This document shows positions 26,465 through 34,631 of a stretch of DNA of 64,000 bases, piece after piece (the stretch's first letter is position 1; the number at the start of each line of letters is the position of its first letter). The notes below the pieces were generated by a model. It made no database searches, had not been told where the DNA came from, and was given only the letters and a program-made list of their open reading frames with translations. Both the position numbers and the translations under genes were made by a program. The DNA lies in assembly GCF_003846175.1 (NCBI RefSeq), contig NZ_ML123048.1, positions 630,962-694,961 of the forward strand. Reading direction: 5' to 3'. Origin of the DNA: Streptomyces sp. ADI95-17. Its GTDB lineage: Bacteria > Actinomycetota > Actinomycetes > Streptomycetales > Streptomycetaceae.

Positions 26465-27323
26465 TCCCGCGGTGGGCCGCCCGTGCCCTGCGCGCGTACG
26501 GGAGATAGCGCAGCCGCTCGGGGAGCACCGGCACCACACGCCGCACCACCCCGCTGAAGCGCCGCAGTCTGCGCTCCTGCCGGTCCGTCCACTCCAGCCC
26601 GATGGCCTCGCGTGCCTCCGGCGGCATCAGCCCGATGGTGACGAAGCGCCGGAACCGGGCCAGCGGCGGGAACAGCACCGGCCACAGCACCTTCAGCAGC
26701 AGCCTGAGCGGCAGGGGTCCGCGGTCCGGCGGCGGGACGGGGCGGTCGACGGCGACCAGGTCCTCGACGACCGCGGTCGCCCCGATCTCGTCGGCGAGCA
26801 CCTTCCGGTAGTACGGCCAGAACTCCTCGATCGTCTGCGGCATGTCCCGGTCGTGGATGCCGAGGATCCTGCCGACCTGGAGCCATTCCCGGTACAGGGC
26901 GCGTTCCTGTGCCGGGGTGAGCGGCCGGACGAGATAGCGGGCGGCGTGCTGGTAGACCGGGAAGCCCGTGGCGTGCACCCACGCGTAGTTGGCGGGCGAC
27001 AGCGCGTGGTAGCGGCGCCCCCGGGTGTCGGTGCCCTGGATGGTGTGGTGCAGGGCGCGCAGCCTGCGCCCCTCCTCGGCCGCCGCCTCGCCCCCGTACA
27101 CCCAGAGCTGGAGCGAGCGCAGGGACCTCTCGCCGCGTCCCCAGGGGTCCGTGCGGAAGACGGAGTGTTCGTCGACCCCGGCGCCGACCGCCGGGTGTGC
27201 CACCTGGAGGGTGAGCGCGGCGGGCAGCATCAGCAGGGCCCGGATGTCGCCGGAGAGGCTCCAGAGCACACCGCCGGGTGGCGGCGGTACGGGTTCGGCG
27301 CCCCTGGCCGGTTCGCTGCTCAT
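26427..27323 (-). CDS. oxygenase MpaB-like family protein (DUF2236), first copy
   Basis: A 298-residue helical protein of the MpaB/latex-clearing-protein-like family. Conserved features are LMLPAALTLQVAHPAVGAG near the N-terminus and the His-containing segments ANYAWVHATGFPVYQHAARY. The family includes haem-dependent oxygenases, but most bacterial members are uncharacterised. Start ATG 27321-27323 has GGGAG upstream. It is divergent from a second family member (27618-28592) with which it shares a 294-bp promoter region, and it ends 38 bp inside the LacI gene. Confidence 0.82.
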   Translation of the reverse strand: MSSEPARGAEPVPPPPGGVLWSLSGDIRALLMLPAALTLQVAHPAVGAGVDEHSVFRTDPWGRGERSLRSLQLWVYGGEAAAEEGRRLRALHHTIQGTDTRGRRYHALSPANYAWVHATGFPVYQHAARYLVRPLTPAQERALYREWLQVGRILGIHDRDMPQTIEEFWPYYRKVLADEIGATAVVEDLVAVDRPVPPPDRGPLPLRLLLKVLWPVLFPPLARFRRFVTIGLMPPEAREAIGLEWTDRQERRLRRFSGVVRRVVPVLPERLRYLPYARRARAAHRGITRRPGAPARSV

Positions 27324-27456
27324 ACGGTGCTCCCGACGGTCGGCGGGCGCACGGCTCGGCGCCCGGTCCCCTGTGTGACCCAGTATGCGAGCGCCCGGGA
27401 AGTCATGCGCACCGGCCCCCCGCGGCAGCCCGTCGCATGCCCGGTCGTCGGTGGTG

Positions 27457-27486
27457 TTGACGGGACTCGTGAAACAAGTCGATAGT
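27457..27486 (+). promoter_or_regulatory. candidate promoter in the AT-rich centre of the MpaB divergent region
   Basis: TTGACG (27457-27462) and GATAGT (27481-27486) are spaced 18 nt and point to the second MpaB-like gene. The local AT-rich patch (about 27470-27505) stands out against the GC-rich surroundings. The remaining 27324-27617 gap has no gene. Confidence 0.4.
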
Positions 27487-27617
27487 ATTTGTAACTTTGA
27501 CTCCCGGGCCGGACGGTCTCTCATGTTCCTTGCGCAGAGGGTGAGTTGGTCCGTCGCGCAGCGACAACACACAGGAGGGCCCCGCAGGGAGTCGGTACCC
27601 GGACAGGAGGGCGCACC

Positions 27618-28592
27618 ATGGGCCGATACAGCCGCCTGCACGAGATACGCCGGATGGATCCGGCGCGCGACTACGCCGAGATCCTTCGGCTGATCTCCCA
27701 GTACGAGTTCCCCTGGGACTACCGGCAGGGGGTGAGTGTCGCCTTCCTCCGGGACTACGGCGTGCCCCGGATCTCCCTGCTCCTCGACCGGACCCAGGAG
27801 TTCGAACGGGCCGGGCAGAAGCGGTACGACGACACGGTGCTGATCGGGTACGAGATGGCCGCCGACGGCTTCGACTCGGAGCGCGGGCGGGCGGCGGCGC
27901 GTCACCTCAACCGGATCCACGGCAAGTACAGGATCCCGAACGACGACTTCCGCTATGTCCTCGCGACCACGGTCGTGGGGCCGAAGCGCTGGATCGACCG
28001 GTTCGGCTGGCGTCCCCTGTGCACCCAGGAGGTCCAGGCCCTGGTGGAGGCCGGCCGCAGGACGGCGGCGATGATGGGCATCGAGAGGGTGCCCGACACC
28101 TACGAGGGGTTCGAGCGGCTCCTCGACTCCTACGAGGAGCGGATGTTCGCGTACGACCCGGCGAACCGGCGGGTCGCGAACGCCACGTTCCGTGTGATCG
28201 CGAGCTGGTATCCGCGTCCGTTGCGGCCCCTGGTGGCGCGATTCGCGCTCGGGCTGCTGGACGAGCCGCTGCTGGCGGCGCTGGGCTTCCGGCCGCAGCC
28301 GCCGTGGGTGCGGGCCTCGGCGTCGGCGGCCCTGCGTCTGCGCGCGCGCTGTGTCCGCAGGCTGCCGGCCCGGCCGCGCAGGTTTCCCGCGCGCCCTCGG
28401 CCCCGTTCGTACCCCTTCGGCTGGCGGCTCGACGACCTCGGACCGCACTGGGCCCGCAACCGCCCCTTGGAACCCCTGCCCGACGAGACGGAAGGCCGCG
28501 CCGGTGGTGCTACCCGGCAGCGAGCAGCGGCACCAGATAGCGGCGGGCGAACTCCCGCACCTGGGTGTCGTCGTCCAGCTCGAAACAGCTGA
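27618..28592 (+). CDS. oxygenase MpaB-like family protein (DUF2236), second copy
   Basis: A 324-residue protein of the same broad family as the divergent neighbour but not a recent duplicate. Features: FPWDYRQGVSVAFLRDYGVP, RHLNRIHGKYRIPNDDFRYV (a His-x-x-Tyr region typical of the family) and FRVIASWYPRPLRPL. The last 55 residues are basic and Pro/Arg-rich. ATG 27618 has ACAGGAGG with 7 nt spacing. The 3' end runs 83 bp into the convergent TetR gene, so the two transcripts would be antisense to each other. The reaction is unknown. Confidence 0.8.
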   Translation: MGRYSRLHEIRRMDPARDYAEILRLISQYEFPWDYRQGVSVAFLRDYGVPRISLLLDRTQEFERAGQKRYDDTVLIGYEMAADGFDSERGRAAARHLNRIHGKYRIPNDDFRYVLATTVVGPKRWIDRFGWRPLCTQEVQALVEAGRRTAAMMGIERVPDTYEGFERLLDSYEERMFAYDPANRRVANATFRVIASWYPRPLRPLVARFALGLLDEPLLAALGFRPQPPWVRASASAALRLRARCVRRLPARPRRFPARPRPRSYPFGWRLDDLGPHWARNRPLEPLPDETEGRAGGATRQRAAAPDSGGRTPAPGCRRPARNS

Positions 28593-29142
28593 CGGGGTTG
28601 AGGAGGAAGGAGACGGTGATCCGCACCATCAGTTCGGCGACCGGGGTCGGATCGCACGCCGGCCGGCCCTCCGCGCGCCGGGCGTCCCGCAGCCGGTCCG
28701 CCAGGTACTCGCGGATGGCGAGGAAGGCCGGTCCGCTCTCCAGGGTCAGGAACGGCAGCATCGTCTCGGGCTCCAGCCTCAGCAGACCGCCGATGAGCGG
28801 ATGCTCGCGGATGTGCCGGAGAACCGCGGCGAAGCCCTCGACGAGCCGGTCCTCCGTCGTCGGCAGCGCGGCCACGGCATCGTCCACCTCCACGACGAAG
28901 CGGCGGTACTCGCGCAACAGACAGGCGGAGACGAGGCTGTCCTTGCCGCCGATCCGGCGGTACACGGTCACCCGTGAGACCCTGGCGCGCTTGGCGACGT
29001 CGTCGACGGTGGAGCGGCGCAGCCCGAAGGTCATGAACTGCTCGCGCGCGGCGTCCAGGATCTGCTCGCTCAGCGCGTCGGAGGGCGGCGTCGCGCGGAG
29101 CGCCAGGGCCAGCCGTGTCTCGTCGGTGCTCCGTGCCGTCAT
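28510..29142 (-). CDS. TetR family transcriptional regulator
   Basis: A 210-residue regulator. The HTH lies at about residues 25-70: EQILDAAREQFMTFGLRRST, then VAKRARVSRVTVYRRIGGKD. The remaining all-helical part is the ligand domain. A 25-bp near-perfect palindrome 45 bp upstream of its start is a good autoregulatory operator. Its position beside two MpaB-like genes suggests it also controls them, though I found no clear second copy of the palindrome there. The 3' end overlaps the convergent MpaB-like gene by 83 bp. Confidence 0.92.
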   Translation of the reverse strand: MTARSTDETRLALALRATPPSDALSEQILDAAREQFMTFGLRRSTVDDVAKRARVSRVTVYRRIGGKDSLVSACLLREYRRFVVEVDDAVAALPTTEDRLVEGFAAVLRHIREHPLIGGLLRLEPETMLPFLTLESGPAFLAIREYLADRLRDARRAEGRPACDPTPVAELMVRITVSFLLNPVSCFELDDDTQVREFARRYLVPLLAAG

Positions 29143-29186
29143 GGGCCCTCTCCCGTTCCGCCGCGTCCACTCCCACGATAGGAGTC

Positions 29187-29211
29187 GATACGGAGTGACT
29201 CACCCCGTATC
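29187..29211. promoter_or_regulatory. 25-bp TetR-type operator palindrome
   Basis: Arms GATACGG (29187-29193) and CCGTATC (29205-29211) enclose GTGA-C-TCAC (29195-29203). Only one pair (29194/29204) breaks the symmetry. It lies 45-69 bp upstream of the TetR start, where autoregulatory operators usually sit. Confidence 0.7.
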
Positions 29212-29221
29212 CCTGTATCAG

Positions 29222-29266
29222 CGAGGGCAGGGCGCCCACCGGAGTCCGGTGGGCGCCCTGCCCTCG
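29222..29266 (-). terminator. 22-bp perfect inverted repeat, terminator of the M4 protease gene
   Basis: Positions 29222-29243 pair exactly with 29245-29266 around a single base, the longest perfect stem in the window. It lies 20 bp after the protease stop, between that gene and the TetR operator. Confidence 0.8.
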
Positions 29267-29286
29267 GTACGAAGGTGCGGTCGGTA

Positions 29287-31977
29287 CTACTCGCAGGTCC
29301 CGGCGAACGTCTCGCGGGTCACCACGTCGGTGGCCGCCGCGCTCGTGTCCAGCCAGGCGACGCGCTGTCCGTCCCCGAGCGACGGGGCGAGCTGGGCGCC
29401 GGAGGAGCAGGAGATCCGGCTGTAGTCGTCGGCACCGGCGATCACGTCGGCGGTCTTGGCGACCATCGCCTTGCCGGGACCGCTCCACGAGCCGAGGGCG
29501 CCCCAGAAGTCGTAGGTGGAGTAGGCGAAGTACTCGTCGTTGACCGAGAACTGGGCGAGGTAGGTGCTCGACGGGTACCGCAGTGTCGCTGCCTTGGACA
29601 GGTCGTCGAGCGGAGCCGACACGAACTTCGAGGACGGAACCAGGAAGCCGCCGGTCTCACGCCAGAACACCCGGTCCGAGGTGATCTGGATGCCCGAGAT
29701 GTAGTTGAAGAGGAAGCCGGAGATGCGCTTGGTCTGCGTGGTGCCCTTGGCGATGTCGTAGACGGTGACCCAGGTGCCGTCGACTCCGGCCCAGGCGATC
29801 CTGCCGTGCTTCATCGCGAGCCGGGCGGCCTTGGTGCCGGCCTCCGGGGTCACGTTGACCGTCGTTCCGTCGGCCTTGCGGAGCATGACGTCCTGCTCGC
29901 CGTCGGGAGTGGTGCTGATGTAGGCGAGCGCGCCGTTGTCGGTCACCGGCTCGGTCTCGTCGGCGCCCGGCAGGTCGACCAGCTTCTTGATCGCGCCCTG
30001 GCCCTTTGCGCCGGTCCGGTAGATGCCGATGCCGTCGGCGGTGATCCGGGTGAAGACGATGCGGTCGTCGTCCAGGGAGGGGTCGAGCAGATAGGCGTCC
30101 TTCTGGGCCACCTCGTGCACCGGCTTCTTGCCGAAGCGGCCCACGGTGATGCCGAAGGCGGCGCTGCCCTGGTCCCAGGCGATGGCGTCGCCGTGGCTGA
30201 TCGCGTAGACGTCGCCGTTGATCTGGGCCGCCTGCTCGTCGACGCCGCTGTAGACCTCGTAGGCGGGCAGGATGTCGGCGCCGATGGTGGTGCCGTCGTG
30301 TGTGCCGCCCTTGCGCTCCCAGCCGGCCTCGATGCCGTGGTCGTCGAAGGCCTTGCCGATGGTGGCGAGGTCGGCCTTGGAGACCTTCAGGGACTTGGCG
30401 GCCAGGGTCACCGCGTTGCGCATGTCGGTGAAGCCGGACAGCGGCGTGAGGTAGTTCTGCGCGGAGCGGTAGATGATGCGGTCCGCGAGCTCGGTGTCGA
30501 GGTTCTTGCGGATGTCCCACAGCGCGCCGCCGACGATGGTGGAGTTGTAGTGCACCCCGCCGTTGTCGATGTCGAGCGTGATGGGCTCGTAGTCCTTCTG
30601 CGCGTTGCGCCCGTCGTTCAGGTCGCGCAGGGCGCACTCCTCCAGCGGCTTGGTGCCGTTGCAGAGGTACTCCCCGATGAGGCCGGACGTCGGGTCGCTC
30701 ATCGCGACGCCCTTGTCGGCGGTCTCCATGGCGTTGCCGAAGTAGTCGGATATCGCCTCGTTGAGCGCGCCCGACTGGTTGAGGTAGACGAGCCCGGCGG
30801 AATGCTCGGTGACCCCGTGCGTCATCTCGTGGCCGACGACATCCAGGCCGACGGAGAGCGGTACGCCGTCCATGTGGCCGTAGACCATCTTGGAGCCGTC
30901 CCAGAAGGCGTTGGCGTAGTCCTTGCCGTTCGCGGCGACGTTGACGACGGATTGGATCGTGCCGCCCTTGCCGTCGATGCCGTCGCGGCCGATCCGGTTC
31001 TTGTAGAACTCGTAGACCTTGGCCGCGTTCAGGTGGGCGTCGACCGCGCCCGAGGAGGTGTTCGCGCCGTCGAAGCGGTCGCTCGCCGAGGTGCTCAGCG
31101 GGATGTCGTCGGTGACCGGGCCGCCGGCGACGAGCGTGTATTCCTTGCGCTGCGCGTCGTAGGTACGTATCTGGCCGCCGGTCCGCGGGTACATGGCGCG
31201 CGTCGAGTCGACGAGCGTGTACGAGCCGTCCGCCTCCTTGCTGACGTCCAGCTTCGCCTCGCCGCCGTCGACGCGTACGCCCGTCCCCTGCGCGGGCGAC
31301 GCGTCCGCCGCGTCGATGTTGTTGTACGAGAGCGCGATGCCGCCCACCCGTGCGTCGACGTACACCTCCTGGCGCACCGGGCCGCCGTCCGCCTCGGCGC
31401 CGGTGACGGTGAAGTGCCAGGCGAGCCTGCCGCCGTGGGTGTCGGGCAGCACGGACAGGCCGTGCGCCTCGGTCTTCGCGCCCCGGACTCCGGACAGGCC
31501 GCGGTCGAGCGTGAACATCCGCTGCTTCGCGGTGGCTTCGGCGACCTTCGGTGTGGTGGAGACGGTGAGGTCGGTGTAGAGCGTGCCGGTCGCGGAGGTG
31601 ACCTGCCGGCCGCCGTCGGCCGCCTCGGTCTGGACCGCGTACTCGGCGCCGAAGACCGGCACGCCGTCGTGCTGCTGCTGGAATCGCACCGAGGACTGCT
31701 TGCCCTCCTCGGTGGTGCTCAGCGTCTTCAGGTCGGAGACCGGGACCTTGTACGTGTCCTTGTGGTCCTTGATGTGGGCGCGGGCCGCCTCGGCGGGGGT
31801 GCCCTGCCGGGCGGTCCGGTCCAGGCCCTGGGTCATCGCCGGGGCGACGGCCACCGGCTCCGTCGGCTGCGCCGTGGCGGTGTCGTCCGCCCAGGCGGGT
31901 GCGGCCAGCAACGTCGCGCCGGTCGCGGCGGCGACCACTCCGGTCGCCAGCATCCGCAGCACACTCGTTCGTCTCAC
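29287..31977 (-). CDS. secreted M4 (thermolysin-like) metallopeptidase with C-terminal propeller-like domain
   Basis: An 896-residue preproprotein. The signal peptide ends near LLAAPAWA. FTP and PepSY propeptide regions span about 50-200. The catalytic domain has HEMTH at 383-387 and the third zinc ligand in GALNEAISD, then DIDNGGVHYNS with the acid-base His region. After the M4 C domain (to about 545) come some 340 residues of repeated beta-strand motifs (AWDQGSAAF, IVFTRITADGIGIYR, LAYISTTPDGEQDVM), probably a propeller-like domain for substrate or wall binding. GTG 31975-31977 is preferred: GGGGAGG lies 4 nt upstream, and the ATG at 31995 lies before that site. The upstream LuxR-type gene may regulate it. 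Confidence 0.92.
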   Translation of the reverse strand: MRRTSVLRMLATGVVAAATGATLLAAPAWADDTATAQPTEPVAVAPAMTQGLDRTARQGTPAEAARAHIKDHKDTYKVPVSDLKTLSTTEEGKQSSVRFQQQHDGVPVFGAEYAVQTEAADGGRQVTSATGTLYTDLTVSTTPKVAEATAKQRMFTLDRGLSGVRGAKTEAHGLSVLPDTHGGRLAWHFTVTGAEADGGPVRQEVYVDARVGGIALSYNNIDAADASPAQGTGVRVDGGEAKLDVSKEADGSYTLVDSTRAMYPRTGGQIRTYDAQRKEYTLVAGGPVTDDIPLSTSASDRFDGANTSSGAVDAHLNAAKVYEFYKNRIGRDGIDGKGGTIQSVVNVAANGKDYANAFWDGSKMVYGHMDGVPLSVGLDVVGHEMTHGVTEHSAGLVYLNQSGALNEAISDYFGNAMETADKGVAMSDPTSGLIGEYLCNGTKPLEECALRDLNDGRNAQKDYEPITLDIDNGGVHYNSTIVGGALWDIRKNLDTELADRIIYRSAQNYLTPLSGFTDMRNAVTLAAKSLKVSKADLATIGKAFDDHGIEAGWERKGGTHDGTTIGADILPAYEVYSGVDEQAAQINGDVYAISHGDAIAWDQGSAAFGITVGRFGKKPVHEVAQKDAYLLDPSLDDDRIVFTRITADGIGIYRTGAKGQGAIKKLVDLPGADETEPVTDNGALAYISTTPDGEQDVMLRKADGTTVNVTPEAGTKAARLAMKHGRIAWAGVDGTWVTVYDIAKGTTQTKRISGFLFNYISGIQITSDRVFWRETGGFLVPSSKFVSAPLDDLSKAATLRYPSSTYLAQFSVNDEYFAYSTYDFWGALGSWSGPGKAMVAKTADVIAGADDYSRISCSSGAQLAPSLGDGQRVAWLDTSAAATDVVTRETFAGTCE

Positions 31978-32106
31978 GGGACCTCCCCATCGCACACCTG
32001 CGCCTGAACCACGGGGGCTCAGGCGTTGACGTGCTGATCGTTCGCCATGGAGATCGGGTGAACAAGAGATGACGCTGGCGCGAAAGTGCCGTGGCGTAAT
32101 TACGCC

Positions 32107-33213
32107 TCAGCTGCCTTCCGGGGCCCCGGAGTTGTCCGCGATGTCGGGCAGCCACCCGGCTCGTGCGGCGTACCAGCCGAGCTGGAAGCGGGTGGCCGCG
32201 CCCACTTCGTCCATCAGCGCGTGCAGTCTCCGCTGGACGGTGCGGTGGCCCATGCCCAACTGGCGGGCTATGGCCGCGTCGGTCAGGCCGACGTGGAGGA
32301 GCGCCACGATCTGCCGGTCGATCGCCGCGACCGGGGCCTCGTGTTCCTCCTCCGTACCGGAGACGCTCAGTCTCCAGCCCTTCTCGAAGTGCTCCTCGAA
32401 GAGCGAGACCAGCGCGGCGAGCAGGCCGGTCCGGTGCACCACGAGCGCCACCGGTTCCGCCTCGCGCTCCGGGTCCAGCGGCAGCAGGGCGACCCGGCGG
32501 TCCACGATGGCGAGCTTGATCGGCAGCCGGTCCGTGACGGAGATGTGCTGGCCCTGGGCGACACAGGAGGCCAGTACGGCCGCGGTCTCCGGGTGCTCCA
32601 GCCATTCGCGTTCGACGACGCTGCGCACGGTCACGCCGCGGTCCATCATCTCCGAGTCCACCTCTTGGTGGTTGTCCTCGAAGCTGAGCACCGCGGGCAC
32701 ATGCCTGGCCGGCACCAGGGTGCACACCTCGGTCCTGGCCTGGCGCTGCATGGTCAGCAGGCGTCGCCGGATCGCCGCCGGACCGGACAGCACCTCCACC
32801 GGTGCCCCCGACGCGTGCGACTGGGCCGCGCGGTGGCGTTCGGTGAGGTCGCCGACCAGCGACTCGACGCGGTGCAGCGCGGACCGGCGGGATTCCAGGA
32901 ACGGCCCGAGCGCGAGGACGGGCGAGGCGGCCCGGTACCGGACGGTTCCGTCGGCGTCCGGCCGCGAGGCGCTGGCGAGCCCGCGTTCGACGAGCGAGTC
33001 GAGGACGCGTGCCGCCTCGGGGCCGCTCACCGGGCCCGCGAGCGCGGCCGGTTCGCTGTCGGGACGGTCCACGAGCAGGCGGTAGACCGCATCCTCGTCC
33101 GCCCCGAGGCCGAGCAGGGTCAGCAGGGACATGTCCACCGGGTCGCGCGGTGCGGCGGCTTCGGGGCGCCCGGGCTCTCCGCGCCCCGTCTCGGCACCCG
33201 TCACCGGCCCCAC
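32107..33213 (-). CDS. LuxR-type helix-turn-helix regulator with TrmB-like N-terminal region
   Basis: A 368-residue regulator. The N-terminal part (LLTLLGLGADEDAVYRLLVD, then EAARVLDSLVERGLASASRP) is a winged-helix, TrmB-like module. The C-terminus carries a LuxR-type HTH, GLTDAAIARQLGMGHRTVQR. The middle resembles the phospholipase-D-like sensor region of such proteins. It sits 129 bp upstream of the M4 protease on the same strand, an arrangement typical of regulators of secreted proteases. The start is uncertain: MSLLTLLGLG at 33132 would remove 27 low-complexity residues. Confidence 0.85.
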   Translation of the reverse strand: MGPVTGAETGRGEPGRPEAAAPRDPVDMSLLTLLGLGADEDAVYRLLVDRPDSEPAALAGPVSGPEAARVLDSLVERGLASASRPDADGTVRYRAASPVLALGPFLESRRSALHRVESLVGDLTERHRAAQSHASGAPVEVLSGPAAIRRRLLTMQRQARTEVCTLVPARHVPAVLSFEDNHQEVDSEMMDRGVTVRSVVEREWLEHPETAAVLASCVAQGQHISVTDRLPIKLAIVDRRVALLPLDPEREAEPVALVVHRTGLLAALVSLFEEHFEKGWRLSVSGTEEEHEAPVAAIDRQIVALLHVGLTDAAIARQLGMGHRTVQRRLHALMDEVGAATRFQLGWYAARAGWLPDIADNSGAPEGS

Positions 33214-33273
33214 CCCTTCCCGCCGCCCCTCGACCGGGGTCAGATTATCCGGCGGAACACGGCCGGACGGCTC

Positions 33274-33750
33274 CTAGTCGAAGTCGTACACCGTCACCGG
33301 TATGCCCCGTCCGGTCAGCCGCCGCTCTATCAGGGGCTCGATCCGGGACCACTTCCCGCCCGCGAGCCCGCAGCCGATCCGCGGCATGTGGACCGAGGCC
33401 CCCAGCTCGCGGGCCCGGACGGCCACCGCCTCCAGGGCCGTGTCGATCGCCTCGTAGCGCACCGGAACCCCGTTGCTGCCCGTGCGCATCCCCCGCTGGC
33501 CCACCGTGTTCGCCACCCAGATGTACGGGCTCACCTGCACGAACTGCACCGCGCCGAGGGCGAAGTCGTTGCCCGCGCGCTCCCGGTGCCAGCGGCGGTA
33601 GGCCGCCTCGGGCTCGGGCCAGCGGCGGGAGACGGCCAGGACGAACCCCTTGCCCCAGCCGCCGAGGTCGTTGCAGACGTGGACGATCAGCTTGACGCCG
33701 TTGCCATGGGGTGCGGTCGCGTCCCCCCGTACATATGAGATCTCGGACAT
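33274..33750 (-). CDS. macro domain (ADP-ribose-binding) protein, TARG1/Poa1-like
   Basis: A 158-residue single macro domain. It opens SEISYVRGDATAPHGNGVKL, with VHVCNDLGGWGKGFVLAVS as the ADP-ribose-binding and glycine loop, and ends with MPRIGCGLAGGKWSRIEPLI as the second binding loop. The pattern resembles TARG1 and Poa1 proteins, which hydrolyse ADP-ribose esters or ADP-ribose-1''-phosphate. No DarT-like toxin or ADP-ribosyltransferase is adjacent, so it is not an obvious toxin-antitoxin unit. Start ATG 33748-33750. Confidence 0.88.
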   Translation of the reverse strand: MSEISYVRGDATAPHGNGVKLIVHVCNDLGGWGKGFVLAVSRRWPEPEAAYRRWHRERAGNDFALGAVQFVQVSPYIWVANTVGQRGMRTGSNGVPVRYEAIDTALEAVAVRARELGASVHMPRIGCGLAGGKWSRIEPLIERRLTGRGIPVTVYDFD

Positions 33751-33878
33751 GGCAGCAGGCTACGTCCCGCCTCTGACACCGAGCACTTTCACATCAATGG
33801 TGAGACAGCAATACTGTTGCACCGGGGCGGGCCACGCGTACAGCCGCTCGCCCTCAGGGTCGGACACGAGGAGCAGAC

Positions 33879-34610
33879 ATGGCGACCGGCACCGAGGAGC
33901 CGACGCTCACCGTCGACGAGCTGGCGGCGCGCGCCGGTGTCACGGTACGCACCGTGCGTTTCTACAGCACCCGGGGTCTGCTGCCGCCCCCGGTGATCGG
34001 GCCGCGCCGGGTCGGGCACTACGGCCACGAGCACCTGTCCAGGCTGGCGCTCATCGAGGAGCTCCAGCACCAGGGCATGACACTTGCCGCGATCGAACGC
34101 TATCTGGAACAGCTGCCGCCGGACCTGAGCGCGCACGACCTGGCGATCCACCGCGCGCTGGTGGCCTCGTGGGCACCCGACTCGGCGGAGGACGCGACGC
34201 GGGCGGAGCTGGAGCGGCGGGCCGGCCGGGCACTGACCGAGCAGGACATCGCGCGGCTGGCCGCGATGGGTGTGCTGGAACGCGCGGAGCCGGTCGACGG
34301 GAGGTACCGGGTGGATCCGGGGCTGCTGCGGCTCGGCGTGGAGCTGCTCGGTGTGCCGATCGCCCACGAGACGATCCTGGCCGCCCGTACGGTGCTGCTG
34401 GAGCACTCCCGGTCCGCCGCACAGGACCTGACCCGGCTGTTCCGGGACGAGGTCTGGGGTCCGTACCGCGAGCGGGAGGCGGACCCCGAGCACGTGGCCG
34501 CCATGAAGTCGCTGTCCGCCCATATGCAGCCGATGGTGCTCCAGGCACTGGTGACCGCGTTCCAGCGGTCGTTGAAGCAGGAGCTGCGGGCCGCGTTCAC
34601 GGCGGAGTGA
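33879..34610 (+). CDS. MerR family transcriptional regulator
   Basis: A 243-residue regulator with the MerR winged HTH at residues about 9-77 (LTVDELAARAGVTVRTVRFY, then LSRLALIEELQHQGMTLAAI). The effector domain is long and all-helical with no Cys cluster, so it is not a metal sensor. RBS GAGGAG lies before ATG 33879. It is convergent with the FadB-like gene (21 bp apart) and is a candidate regulator of the fatty-acid operon. The upstream region has TCAC (33790-33793) and GTGA (33800-33803) half sites and an AT-richer stretch. Confidence 0.9.
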   Translation: MATGTEEPTLTVDELAARAGVTVRTVRFYSTRGLLPPPVIGPRRVGHYGHEHLSRLALIEELQHQGMTLAAIERYLEQLPPDLSAHDLAIHRALVASWAPDSAEDATRAELERRAGRALTEQDIARLAAMGVLERAEPVDGRYRVDPGLLRLGVELLGVPIAHETILAARTVLLEHSRSAAQDLTRLFRDEVWGPYREREADPEHVAAMKSLSAHMQPMVLQALVTAFQRSLKQELRAAFTAE

Positions 34611-34631
34611 GCGCGGCCCGCGGGTGGTGCG

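Noticed and set aside
29275-32007. 910-codon plus-strand frame opposite the M4 protease
   Set aside because: Val/Gly/Arg-rich shadow of the protease gene; no domain.
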